This document shows, in pieces, positions 1-7,068 of a DNA stretch of 22,506 nt. Position numbers and translations under genes: made by a program. Each line of letters starts with the position of its first letter. The first letter of the stretch is position 1. The notes under the pieces were generated by a model. That model ran no database searches. It was given only the letters and a program-made list of their open reading frames with translations, and was not told the DNA's origin. The stretch is from F23-D06 sp963643165 (lineage in GTDB: Bacteria; Bacteroidota; Bacteroidia; Bacteroidales; WCHB1-69), in contig CAVIJD010000037.1 in NCBI GenBank assembly GCA_963643165.1, positions 1 to 22,506 on the forward strand, read 5' to 3'.

Positions 1-178
1 AGGGAATGATGCTTTCATGCTCACGACGGATGCAATGGACGAACACTTCTTTCTCAGTTGAAGCATTCGCTGTCAGCCACTTGCGCATCTCTTGTCTGTT
101 TTTTGGATGGATGATGTTCATGTTTTCCGTTACGCCAGGCAATGTCAGACAATATGTTCTTACGTCTTCGATGTTCAT
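1..178 (-). CDS. YdeI/OmpD-associated-type protein with an MmcQ/YjbR-like N-terminal remnant (partial)
   Basis: This gene starts at 178 and runs off the left edge, leaving 59 visible codons. Residues 1-19 (MNIEDVRTYCLTLPGVTEN) read like the opening of MmcQ/YjbR-family proteins, which are normally about 115 residues. From residue 20 the text changes to MNIIHPKNRQEMRKWL, followed by a TEKEVFVHC segment, which resembles the start of the YdeI/OmpD-associated (bacteriocin-protection-like) family. The reading frame is continuous across the joint. A second ATG at 119-121 would give an ordinary YdeI-type start, so the first 19 codons could be a remnant that is not translated. The gene begins 7 nt after the acetyltransferase stop and is probably co-transcribed with it. 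Family names come from recall of their N-terminal sequences; the C-terminus is outside the window. Cellular function is not established. Confidence 0.6.
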   Translation of the reverse strand, partial: MNIEDVRTYCLTLPGVTENMNIIHPKNRQEMRKWLTANASTEKEVFVHCIRREHESIIP

Positions 179-185
179 TAGCGTA

Positions 186-737
186 TCATTTTTCGAATTT
201 CTCCTTGTCGAGATACTTGATAACCTTGGCCGGATTGCCAACCGCCACCGCATAGTCGGGCACGTCTTTGGTCACGACAGACGCCGCGCCAACGATGGCA
301 TGTTTGCCAATGGTAACGCCTGGTAGGACGGTACTTCCTGCACCCACCCATGCACCCTCGCAGATATGTACGGGCTTACAGGTAATTACCTGGCGCTCGT
401 AAGGGTCGTGGTTGTTGCTGATGAGTTGCACGTTGGCGGCAATCTGGGCGTTGTCGTCGATGGTGATAGTTCCGGCAGACATCATGAGACAACCGTTCAT
501 CACAACAACATTCTTGCCGATGGTCACTTGGTTCGGTCGCACAGCGGTCAAGGGTGACATCACGCGCGAGCCTTCACCAATCTTGCCTTTGAAGATTTCC
601 TTTTGCAGCCTCCACCACTGTTCAGAGAATGGCTCTGCTTGGTTGAACTGATGTACGAGTCGGGCGTAATGCGCCGCCAGTGCCAGTTCTTCATTTGTCT
701 GCTTGTTTACGTCGATCCTAATTTCTTCCATTGTCAT
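186..737 (-). CDS. Hexapeptide-repeat O-acetyltransferase (maltose/galactoside acetyltransferase-like)
   Basis: A 183-residue left-handed beta-helix acyltransferase that likely transfers acetyl from acetyl-CoA to a sugar hydroxyl in the cytoplasm. The hexapeptide pattern is clear from about residue 70 onward (VTIGKNVVVM, ITIDDNAQIAANVQLI, GAWVGAGSTVLPGVTIG, HAIVGAASVVTKDVP). The NNHD segment places the likely catalytic histidine at residue 110, and the VGNPAKVIK ending is the usual family C-terminus. The helical N-terminal part (about residues 13-50) matches the maltose acetyltransferase cap region. Length is normal for the family. The start at 737 (MTMEEI) or at 731 (MEEI) cannot be separated. 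A chimeric YdeI-type gene follows after 7 nt; a possible -7 box lies about 150 nt upstream. The acceptor sugar cannot be told from sequence. Confidence 0.9.
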   Translation of the reverse strand: MTMEEIRIDVNKQTNEELALAAHYARLVHQFNQAEPFSEQWWRLQKEIFKGKIGEGSRVMSPLTAVRPNQVTIGKNVVVMNGCLMMSAGTITIDDNAQIAANVQLISNNHDPYERQVITCKPVHICEGAWVGAGSTVLPGVTIGKHAIVGAASVVTKDVPDYAVAVGNPAKVIKYLDKEKFEK

Positions 738-885
738 TTCTATTTGTACAACATCACAAGACTTCCTGCCGTTATCAATGCCGCTTCGAGGATAGTCTTG
801 AGGGGACTTCTATTCTTAACATTTTCACACCGACCCTCTGAACCTTGTGAAGTCTATTAGCCAAAACCCAAAGAAGACGGAGCGG

Positions 886-893
886 CAAATATA
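886..893 (-). promoter_or_regulatory. Candidate -7 box for the acetyltransferase gene
   Basis: TATATTTG on the minus strand is an exact match to the Bacteroidota -7 consensus TAnnTTTG. No clear TTTG -33 element is visible about 19 nt upstream, and the start codon lies about 150 nt downstream, so the leader would be long. Confidence 0.4.
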
Positions 894-911
894 GTGTTTT
901 TTATTGCTGAC

Positions 912-959
912 CCACGGCTACCGCACGAATGTAGAATTTAGAATGCAGAGCGTTACGCA
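912..959 (-). repeat. Dispersed intergenic repeat, copy C
   Basis: Read on the minus strand this contains TGCGTAACGCTCTGCATTC, then TAAATTCTACATTC and GTGCGGTAGCCGTGG. It matches the core of copies A (8497-8575) and B (9357-9416). The left arm with the AATTAGG heptamer is absent here. Its 3' end lies 18 nt before the -7 box at 893-886. Confidence 0.75.
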
Positions 960-988
960 GGTCGTACCATCTCTCTTTCTACGATGTT

Positions 989-1104
989 GAGCCTCTTCGA
1001 GGCTCTATTTGACTCGGGGTGCGGCTTGCTCCGACGGTTTCACCGTCGGTTATGGTCAATGGCGACTCAACGAGCCGCCATTGATTGGGCATCTCCGATG
1101 CCCA
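989..1104. repeat. Cluster of short perfect hairpins
   Basis: Four stem-loops follow one another. 989-1005: 7-bp stem GAGCCTC/GAGGCTC with loop TTC. 1031-1049: 8-bp stem CCGACGGT/ACCGTCGG with loop TTC. 1056-1084: 9-bp stem TCAATGGCG/CGCCATTGA with an 11-nt loop. 1086-1104: 8-bp stem TGGGCATC/GATGCCCA with loop TCC. The stems differ in sequence, but three share a pyrimidine-rich 3-nt loop. No poly-T tract follows any of them, so they do not look like simple terminators. Confidence 0.75.
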
Positions 1105-1157
1105 TGGTCAGCGCAAAGAATACGGATATGCTATACATTCAACCAAAAACTCAACAT

Positions 1158-1190
1158 GCGTAGTGCGAAAATAATTATTTCGTGCTACGC
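1158..1190 (-). terminator. Possible terminator stem overlapping the metallophosphoesterase 3' end
   Basis: An interrupted inverted repeat: GCGTAG/CTACGC outer arms, a 2x2 mismatch, then CGAAA/TTTCG around an AT-rich loop containing TAATTA. It covers the stop codon (1175-1177) and the last codons of the metallophosphoesterase gene. There is no clean U-tract, so the terminator role is inferred. Confidence 0.35.
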
Positions 1191-2176
1191 TTCAGGGTGA
1201 TGACGGTAATTTCGGAGGGGCAGTTGAGTCGGAGGGGCAGGGTGCAGCCGATGCCCGTGTTCACATAGAGCGACTGTGCTCCTTGGTGGTACCAGCCCGC
1301 AGACTCGCGGAAGGTTCTGTCGGCGAGTGTTTTGCCGAACATCCGTACTTGTCCAGCGTGGGTGTGGCCGCTGAGGGTGAGCGGGATGTCGGCAGTGGGC
1401 AGCACTTGGGCTCGCCAGTGGGTGGGGTCGTGCGAGAGCAGGATGCGGAAGCCGCTGCTCTGAGCCAAAGCCTGTTCGAGGTCGCCGCGGCATACGGAGC
1501 GGAAGCCCTCGTCGCCGCACGAGCAGTTGTCAACGCCCGCAATGGTCAGGGTCTGTCCGTGGCGGCTGATGGTGACATGGCGGTTGCGGAGCAGCTGCCA
1601 GCCCAGGGTGTCTTGCTCCAGGCGGGCGAGCCGTTCCGTCTCGTGGGTGCGTTCAGCCTCCGATAGTGGGGTATAGATCATCAAGTCGTGGTTGCCCAAC
1701 ACGCTTACGATGCCGTCGGTGGCGCGGAGTTGTTGCAGTATGGGCAAAAAGGGCTCTGCCTCGGCGATGCCCATCGTGACAAGGTCGCCGGTGAAGCAGA
1801 TGAGGTCGGGTTGCTGGGCATTCACGGCGGCCACAATGCGTTGCAGTGCGGTGGGGCGGTCGCGGTAGGTGGAGAGGTGCAGGTCGCTGAGTTGCACAAT
1901 GCGGTATCCGTCGAAAGCCCCGGGGATGTCGGGGTGGCGGTACTCGTAGGTCTTCACTTCGTGGCGGAAGCGTCCTATGAGGAAGCCGTAGCCCAATACC
2001 AGCCAGGCCGCCAGCACCAAGCCGAGTGCCGTGTAGCCAAAGGGGGAGTATGTGGGTTTGGGAAAGTGCGCGACGGCGGCAACAAGCCACCACAGCAGCC
2101 ACACCGCATTGGGGATGGCAAACAGGACAATCCCTATAAACAGGGCGGCTACAAGTATCATCAAAATCGGCGACAT
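1175..2176 (-). CDS. Membrane-anchored metallophosphoesterase (YkuE/LpxG-like)
   Basis: A 333-residue calcineurin-like phosphoesterase. Residues 4-37 and 48-68 are hydrophobic and should anchor the protein in the inner membrane; the catalytic domain begins near residue 90. The full metal-binding set is visible: D98 and H100 in SDLHL, D131 in GDLV, N162 and H163 in GNHD, H249 in SHDP, and H271/H273 in GHTHAGQ. This set and the two-helix anchor resemble the YkuE group and the UDP-diacylglucosamine hydrolase LpxG type; assignment to lipid A synthesis is not supported by anything nearby. Length is normal. The gene stands between the hairpin-rich gap and the two-component genes, all on the minus strand. 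The 70-nt upstream gap is AT-rich, but no good TAnnTTTG box is seen there. Confidence 0.92.
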   Translation of the reverse strand: MSPILMILVAALFIGIVLFAIPNAVWLLWWLVAAVAHFPKPTYSPFGYTALGLVLAAWLVLGYGFLIGRFRHEVKTYEYRHPDIPGAFDGYRIVQLSDLHLSTYRDRPTALQRIVAAVNAQQPDLICFTGDLVTMGIAEAEPFLPILQQLRATDGIVSVLGNHDLMIYTPLSEAERTHETERLARLEQDTLGWQLLRNRHVTISRHGQTLTIAGVDNCSCGDEGFRSVCRGDLEQALAQSSGFRILLSHDPTHWRAQVLPTADIPLTLSGHTHAGQVRMFGKTLADRTFRESAGWYHQGAQSLYVNTGIGCTLPLRLNCPSEITVITLKRSTK

Positions 2177-2246
2177 GGGTAAGATGTGTTACTATTATAT
2201 ATTATGAAAATACAGCGTTGGGTTACCAGTTTCCCGTTCCTCCCGT

Positions 2247-3497
2247 TCAGCCGTTTAGTTTGTTGGACAGGGACACGGTGAAAGAGAGGCCGCCTTGTTC
2301 GCGGTTGTGGGCGCGCACGTTGCCTTTGTGGAAGTTGACGGCGTTGCGCACAATGGAGAGGCCCAGTCCGGAGCCGTCGTTCTCCTGTCCGCGGGTGTTT
2401 TTGGCGCGGTAGAAGCGGTCGAAGATCTTGTCGAGGCTCTCGGGGGGCACGCCGCAGCCCGTGTCGTAATAGACGAAGCGCAAGAATTTGGCGTTGCTCT
2501 CGGTAGGTTCTATGCAGAGCAGCGCGCCGTTGCCCGCGTGTTTCACGGAGTTTTCCACCAGGTTGCGCAGCACGGCATAGAGCAGCGCGCGGTTGCCGAG
2601 GTAGGGCGTGGGGGAGGGGAGCCGGTTCTCGAAACGCTGGCCGTTGTGCGCCAGGGCGTCGGCAAACTCGTCGGCGGTCTCATCGGCAATCTGGTGCAGG
2701 TCGAGTGGCTCAAGGGGAAACTGTTCGGGCACCTCTTCCAGTTTGTTCACGAGGGAGATGTCGCGGATGAGTTCCGAGAGTCTGACGCTCTGCTGGTACG
2801 ACTGCCGCACAAAGGCGTCTCTTTTGGCGGGGTCGATGCCGGGGGTGTTGATGACGGTTTCGAGGTAGCCCCGTATGCTGCTCACGGGCGTTTTCAGCTC
2901 GTGCGAGATGTTGCCGGTCATCTGTTGTTTTAGCACCCGTATTTTCCTTTTCTGTTCCGAGTTCTTCTTTCGGTCGTAGAAGACGAAGATGACCAGTATG
3001 ACTACCACAGTGACGGCAAACAGGGAGGATATGGTAATGAGCGCCAGCCAGTCGGGGCGGAAATACTGCCGGGCGTTCACCTCAAAGGGCAGGGCCACGC
3101 GCACAATCTTGTCGTCAAACATCTTGGCGTAGTAGAGGTAGCGTGCTCCGTCGGTGGAGGAGAAGCGGGAGGCATAGCCGCTGCCGTGTTCGAGGCAGTC
3201 GGCCACTTCGGGGCGTTGCAGGTGGTTGTCGAGCGCGGCGGAGGTCTCGTGCGAGTCGAAGAACACCTGCCCCGAGGGGGTCATTACCGTGACGCGCAGG
3301 TCGGCGGGCAGGAAGCCGCGCACCCGCCCGAAGTCGCCCGCCACGTCGATCATGTCGGCATAGCCGTCGAGCCGCGACTGCAGGAGGGCGCGTTTGTAGT
3401 TGTGTTCGCTGTGGACCTCCACGGCAATGATGGCGATGAAGAGGAGGCAGGCGATGAAGAGGAAGCAGTAGAAGAGGGTTTTGTTGTATTTTTTCAT
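2247..3497 (-). CDS. Sensor histidine kinase, PhoR-like
   Basis: A 416-residue membrane kinase that should phosphorylate the regulator encoded just upstream. One transmembrane helix lies at residues 7-26 and a second at about 150-174; the 120 residues between form an extracytoplasmic sensor region. The HisKA phospho-acceptor is H199 in NISHELKTP. The ATPase domain shows the N box (RNLVEN, N316), G1 box (DTGCGV, D345) and G2 box (GSGLGL, 375-380). No HAMP or PAS domain is evident between TM2 and HisKA. The start at 3497 (MKKYNK) is chosen over an upstream in-frame ATG at 3530 because it overlaps the regulator stop as ATGA and is followed directly by the first membrane helix. Divergence from a phosphate transporter suggests phosphate sensing, but the ligand is inferred from context only. 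Confidence 0.92.
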   Translation of the reverse strand: MKKYNKTLFYCFLFIACLLFIAIIAVEVHSEHNYKRALLQSRLDGYADMIDVAGDFGRVRGFLPADLRVTVMTPSGQVFFDSHETSAALDNHLQRPEVADCLEHGSGYASRFSSTDGARYLYYAKMFDDKIVRVALPFEVNARQYFRPDWLALITISSLFAVTVVVILVIFVFYDRKKNSEQKRKIRVLKQQMTGNISHELKTPVSSIRGYLETVINTPGIDPAKRDAFVRQSYQQSVRLSELIRDISLVNKLEEVPEQFPLEPLDLHQIADETADEFADALAHNGQRFENRLPSPTPYLGNRALLYAVLRNLVENSVKHAGNGALLCIEPTESNAKFLRFVYYDTGCGVPPESLDKIFDRFYRAKNTRGQENDGSGLGLSIVRNAVNFHKGNVRAHNREQGGLSFTVSLSNKLNG

Positions 3498-4186
3498 GGC
3501 ATAGCGGAGGTGTGGCCGGTGTTGAGGCAATAGCCGAAGCCGGTTTTGTTTTGGATGAGGTTGCGGTGTTTGCCGAGGCGGTTGCGTATGCGGGCGATGT
3601 GTACGTCCACGGTGCGTTCGAGCACAAAGGGGGTCTCTTTCCAGAGTTTGGCAAGCAGTTGTTGGCGCGAGAAGTAGGTGTTGGGGTTGGCGGCGAGCAG
3701 GCAGAGGAGGTCGTACTCTTTTTTGGGCATCTCTATGGGGTTGCCGTCGATGAGCACTTGCCGTGCGTCGTAGTCGATGGTCAGCGGGCCGCTGTGGAAG
3801 ACATCCCGCGCGTTGTGCGGGCAGCGTTTCAGCACGGCTTTCACGCGGTGGAGCAGTTCCACCACAGAGAACGGTTTGCTCACATAGTCGTCGCCGCCGG
3901 CGGAGAATCCTCTCACGAGGTCGGTCTCGGTGCTCAGGGCGGTGAGGAAGATGACGGGGGTGTTGTTGCAGTCGCGGCGCAGTTGCTCCGCCATCTCGAG
4001 TCCGGACATGCCGGGCAGCATCACGTCGAGCAGGATGAGCGCGGTGCTGTCGTCGAGCCGTTGCAGCGCCTGTTCGGCGGAGGCGGCCTCTTGTACGGTA
4101 TAGCCGGCATTCTCAAGGTTGAAAGTGAGGATCTCGCGGATGTTGGCCTCGTCCTCAACAACTAAAATCGTCTCTTTTTGAATCAT
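3494..4186 (-). CDS. OmpR/PhoB-family response regulator
   Basis: A 230-residue two-domain regulator. The receiver domain (about 5-120) has the acidic pocket E11/D12 (VVEDE), phospho-acceptor D54 in ILLDVMLPG, T82 and K104 in VSKPF. The C-terminal winged helix (about 130-226) has the usual RTVDVHIARIRNRLG recognition-helix region and a GFGYCL wing. The gene overlaps the downstream kinase by ATGA, so the two are translationally coupled. It diverges from the PiT phosphate transporter gene across a 111-nt region with a candidate binding site, which fits a PhoB role. A perfect -7 box (TATCTTTG) ends only 4 nt from the start codon, suggesting a nearly leaderless mRNA. Confidence 0.93.
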   Translation of the reverse strand: MIQKETILVVEDEANIREILTFNLENAGYTVQEAASAEQALQRLDDSTALILLDVMLPGMSGLEMAEQLRRDCNNTPVIFLTALSTETDLVRGFSAGGDDYVSKPFSVVELLHRVKAVLKRCPHNARDVFHSGPLTIDYDARQVLIDGNPIEMPKKEYDLLCLLAANPNTYFSRQQLLAKLWKETPFVLERTVDVHIARIRNRLGKHRNLIQNKTGFGYCLNTGHTSAMP

Positions 4187-4190
4187 GCGG

Positions 4191-4198
4191 CAAAGATA
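4191..4198 (-). promoter_or_regulatory. -7 promoter box of the response regulator gene
   Basis: TATCTTTG on the minus strand matches TAnnTTTG exactly. Only CCGC separates it from the ATG at 4186, so transcription should begin at or within a few bases of the start codon. No clear -33 TTTG is visible. Confidence 0.55.
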
Positions 4199-4208
4199 GC
4201 ATATTCCG

Positions 4209-4225
4209 TTAACTTTTGGTTAATT
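4209..4225. promoter_or_regulatory. Candidate OmpR/PhoB-family operator (direct repeat)
   Basis: TTAACT and TTAATT are separated by TTTGG, giving an 11-nt period, which is the spacing expected for tandem binding of OmpR-family dimers and recalls the TTAACA-N5-TTAACA Pho box of Bacillus PhoP. It lies between the divergent regulator and phosphate transporter promoters, upstream of the transporter -33 element. Binding is inferred. Confidence 0.4.
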
Positions 4226-4238
4226 CGTGTTGAGACCC

Positions 4239-4268
4239 TTTGCCGTGTCGCGGAAAAACGGACTTTTG
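4239..4268 (+). promoter_or_regulatory. Promoter of the phosphate transporter gene
   Basis: TTTG at 4239-4242 and GACTTTTG at 4261-4268 are 18 nt apart, fitting the Bacteroidota -33/-7 arrangement with one mismatch in the -7 box. The leader to the ATG at 4298 would be about 25 nt. Confidence 0.5.
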
Positions 4269-4297
4269 CACCGTTTTTCACTTACAGATATCAAGAT

Positions 4298-6523
4298 ATG
4301 GAGACTGTCTTTTTAGTTGTCGTTATCGTCCTCCTGCTGCTTGCGCTGGTGGACCTGAACGTGGGCGTAAGCAACGATGCCGTCAATTTTCTGAGTTCCG
4401 CCGTGGGCGCCAAGGCCGCCTCTATGAAGGTCATCTTCCTGGTGGCCTCCTTAGGCATCTTGTTCGGGGCAATCTCGAGCAACGGCATGATGGAGATCTC
4501 GCGCAACGGCGTGCTTCATCCCCAATATTTCACCGCCAGCGAGGTGCTGACCATCTTCCTGTCGGTGATGATCGCCGACATTGTGCTGCTCAACATCTTC
4601 AATTTCATGGGCATGCCCACCTCCACGACGGTGTCGATGGTGTTCGAACTCATCGGCGGCGCCACTGCCATGGCCATCGTCAAGACTAGCCTCGACGGCA
4701 GCGACGTGCCCTTTGCCGCACTGCTCAATACCGACAAGGCTCTGACGATGATCCTCGGCATCTTCCTGTCCGTGGCTATCGCGTTCGTGTTCGGCATCGT
4801 GGTGCAACACTTGGCGCGACTGCTGTTTACCTTTAACTACAAGAAAAACCTGAAATGGAAAATCGGCGTCTTTGGAGGCCTCTCCATTACTACTATAATC
4901 TATTTTGTACTCATCAAGGGACTGAGCGATGCCGCTTTTATGACGCCTGCTGTTTCGGGTTGGATCAAGTCGCACACCCTATTGCTGCTGACTTGCAGTT
5001 TTGTGCTCTGCACGCTGCTGTCGCAGATTCTCTATTTTCTGAAAGTCAATGTCTTCAAAGTCATCATTATGGTGGGGACCTTCGCCTTGGCCATGGCCTT
5101 TGCGGGCAACGACCTTGTGAACTTCATCGGCATCCCGCTGGCGGGGCTCAGCACTTACCAGGACTTTGCCCAGAATGCCAACGTGCCTATCGACCAATAT
5201 ACGATGGATGCTTTGAACGCCCCGGCTGGCACGCCCTTATATGTGTTGGTGATTGCCGGTGCCGTGATGGTGTTCTCGCTCATCACCTCCAAGAAGTCGA
5301 AGAAAGTGCTGCAGACCTCTATCGGGCTTTCGTCGCAGGACACCAACACTGAAATGTTCGGCTCGTCGGCGGTGGCACGCGTCATTGTGCGCAAAAGCCT
5401 TGCCTCGGCCAACACGTTGCGCCGCATCATGCCCGATAGGTTCAAGAACTGGCTGCACCAGCGGTTCGACACATCCATGTGCGACCCCTCCGAAACCGCT
5501 GCATTCGACTTGGTGCGCGGCTCTGTCAACATCGTGCTCGCCGGCCTGCTCATAGCCTTGGGCACCTCGCTCAAACTGCCGCTCTCTACCACCTACGTGG
5601 CGTTTATGGTGGCTATGGGCTCGTCGCTCGCCGACAAGGCATGGGGCCGCGACAGCGCCGTCTATCGCGTCACGGGCGTCTTCTCGGTCATCGGCGGTTG
5701 GCTCTTCACCGCATTGGCCGCGTTTCTGCTCAGCTTCATCATTACGCTGATATGCCACTTCGGCGGCGTTGTCGCGATGGTTCTCGTCATCTGCCTCGCC
5801 GCCTTCATCTTCGTGAAGATGCTCTCCGACAAGAAAACGGAACCCGAAGACTCGCTGCTCGAGACCCTCAAGAGCTGCACCGACGAGGAAGAGTATTCCC
5901 ATGTCGTGCTCGGTCATATCCGCCAAAGTATCTCCGGCCTCGTGGAGTTCTCCCGCACCGCATTCACCAAAACCATCGACGGCTTCATGAAAGAGGACAT
6001 CATCGCCCTGCGACAGGTGATTGCCGACTCCAAAGACCGCAAAATAAAGATGAAGATCCTGAAAAGAAAGGAGATAAAGGCTATACAGCTGTCGAAGAAC
6101 AAAAGGATGATGAGGGTGAACACTTGGTTCCATCTCTCCTATAACTGCGTGGAGGAGATCCTCTACTCGCTGCGCCGTATCTGCGAGCCCGTAAAAGAAC
6201 ATATCGACAACAGTTTTACCCCGCTGGACCAAAAATACTTCGCTGAACTCGAAGAGGTGAAAGCCAAAGTGCTCTTCTCGATGGACGAGACGATTGATGT
6301 CATCAAAACGGGCGACTATGCCGGCCTTGACGAGTTGCGCGGCATCCTCAAAGAACGCAAGGACTTCATCTTGGCCATCCGCGACCGCCAGATGAAGCGC
6401 GTGCAGCAGGGCGGCGAAAACCTCAATGTGGCGCTGCTCTACCTCAACATCATCCAGGAGGCACAGGAACTCATCAACGAACTGCGCCACCTGCTCCGCG
6501 ACATGTCGAAGATGCAGGAATAG
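4298..6523 (+). CDS. PiT-family inorganic phosphate transporter with a C-terminal PhoU-like (DUF47-type) domain
   Basis: A 741-residue inner-membrane carrier that should import inorganic phosphate coupled to a cation. The PiT signature appears twice, as expected for inverted halves: GVSNDAVNFL at 23-32 and GNDLVNFIG around 270-278. Other family landmarks are GMPTSTTVSMV and LPLSTTYVAFMVAMGSSLADK. About a dozen hydrophobic segments precede residue 510. From about 518 to the end the protein is charged and helical, and looks like a PhoU/DUF47-type cytoplasmic domain fused to the transporter. The start at 4298 (METVFLVV) is preferred over an in-frame ATG at 4178, because the extension is not membrane-like, overlaps the promoter and would overlap the divergent regulator gene. 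Control by the neighbouring two-component system is inferred. Confidence 0.92.
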   Translation: METVFLVVVIVLLLLALVDLNVGVSNDAVNFLSSAVGAKAASMKVIFLVASLGILFGAISSNGMMEISRNGVLHPQYFTASEVLTIFLSVMIADIVLLNIFNFMGMPTSTTVSMVFELIGGATAMAIVKTSLDGSDVPFAALLNTDKALTMILGIFLSVAIAFVFGIVVQHLARLLFTFNYKKNLKWKIGVFGGLSITTIIYFVLIKGLSDAAFMTPAVSGWIKSHTLLLLTCSFVLCTLLSQILYFLKVNVFKVIIMVGTFALAMAFAGNDLVNFIGIPLAGLSTYQDFAQNANVPIDQYTMDALNAPAGTPLYVLVIAGAVMVFSLITSKKSKKVLQTSIGLSSQDTNTEMFGSSAVARVIVRKSLASANTLRRIMPDRFKNWLHQRFDTSMCDPSETAAFDLVRGSVNIVLAGLLIALGTSLKLPLSTTYVAFMVAMGSSLADKAWGRDSAVYRVTGVFSVIGGWLFTALAAFLLSFIITLICHFGGVVAMVLVICLAAFIFVKMLSDKKTEPEDSLLETLKSCTDEEEYSHVVLGHIRQSISGLVEFSRTAFTKTIDGFMKEDIIALRQVIADSKDRKIKMKILKRKEIKAIQLSKNKRMMRVNTWFHLSYNCVEEILYSLRRICEPVKEHIDNSFTPLDQKYFAELEEVKAKVLFSMDETIDVIKTGDYAGLDELRGILKERKDFILAIRDRQMKRVQQGGENLNVALLYLNIIQEAQELINELRHLLRDMSKMQE

Positions 6524-6539
6524 GCAGCCGAGATTGTTG

Positions 6540-6547
6540 TATCTTTG
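6540..6547 (+). promoter_or_regulatory. -7 promoter box of the NUDIX gene
   Basis: TATCTTTG is an exact TAnnTTTG match, 23 nt before the start codon at 6571. No clear -33 TTTG is seen. Confidence 0.5.
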
Positions 6548-6570
6548 CGGCCGTCTAAAAATTTGTCGCT

Positions 6571-7068
6571 ATGATTGTCTATCAAAATAGCCACGCCGTG
6601 GCTCTCGATACGCAAGCGGACTTTGAACGTTTTGCCAAAGACTACCGCCTCATTCACGCCGCCGGCGGCATTGTCGCCGACCAACAAAACCGGATACTGA
6701 TGATTTACCGGCTCGGATGCTGGGATTTTCCCAAGGGAAAGGCGGAGCCGGGCGAACAGCACGAACAGACCGCCCTCCGCGAGGTGTCGGAGGAAACGGG
6801 CCTCCGCGACCTTGAACTTGGCTGCACGCTGCCCGACACATACCACACTTACACCCTGCACGATGAGCCGATCCTCAAAGTCACCCACTGGTTTGCGATG
6901 CGTGCCGCCAACCAGCCTCTTGTGCCGCAGACGGAAGAGGATATCACGCAGGCAGTCTGGGTTGCTGCCCCCGACGTGGCCTGGAAACTGCAAGGCTCCT
7001 ATCCCTCCCTTGCCCGCTTGTGGGCGGAGGTCTCTTCTCTTTATGGTGTGGAGAATGATGAAAAATAA
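6571..7068 (+). CDS. NUDIX hydrolase
   Basis: A 165-residue cytoplasmic hydrolase of nucleoside-diphosphate-linked compounds. The complete Nudix box (G-x5-E-x7-REVxEExGL) spans residues 56-78: G56, E62, R70, E71, E74, E75 and G77, followed by L78. The preceding CWDFPKGK segment is typical of the fold. Residues 1-28 form a short N-terminal extension ahead of the first strand. Nothing indicates the substrate. The gene has its own -7 box and its 3' end overlaps the start of the secreted hydrolase gene by 11 nt, so the two are probably co-transcribed. Confidence 0.92.
   Translation: MIVYQNSHAVALDTQADFERFAKDYRLIHAAGGIVADQQNRILMIYRLGCWDFPKGKAEPGEQHEQTALREVSEETGLRDLELGCTLPDTYHTYTLHDEPILKVTHWFAMRAANQPLVPQTEEDITQAVWVAAPDVAWKLQGSYPSLARLWAEVSSLYGVENDEK

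Larger units (their letters stand above)
738..1174. other. Gene-free intergenic region rich in hairpins
   Basis: This 437-nt stretch between the metallophosphoesterase and the acetyltransferase (both minus strand) has no convincing gene; the only notable ORF (1009-1200, plus) reads through a run of hairpins and resembles no family. In minus-strand order it holds a possible terminator stem (1158-1190), four short hairpins (1104-989), one copy of a dispersed repeat (959-912), a candidate -7 box (893-886) and a leader of about 150 nt. Confidence 0.7.

Noticed and set aside
1009..1200. 63-codon plus-strand ORF in the hairpin-rich gap
   Set aside because: Its codons run through three of the four hairpins and across the stop of the metallophosphoesterase; no promoter or family resemblance supports it.
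4178..4297. 40-codon N-terminal extension of the phosphate transporter
   Set aside because: It spans the promoter elements and overlaps the divergent regulator start; the family N-terminus begins at METVFLVV.
5237..6490. Long antisense ORF (417 codons) opposite the phosphate transporter
   Set aside because: It lies wholly opposite the transporter gene, has no family resemblance and is explained by codon bias in a GC-rich gene. The same applies to long antisense ORFs opposite the kinase, the giant repeat gene (for example 16793-17818) and leuS (18466-19410).
6812..7057. 82-codon N-terminal extension of the secreted hydrolase
   Set aside because: It overlaps the NUDIX gene in another frame, is low-complexity in content and would place the signal peptide in mid-protein.
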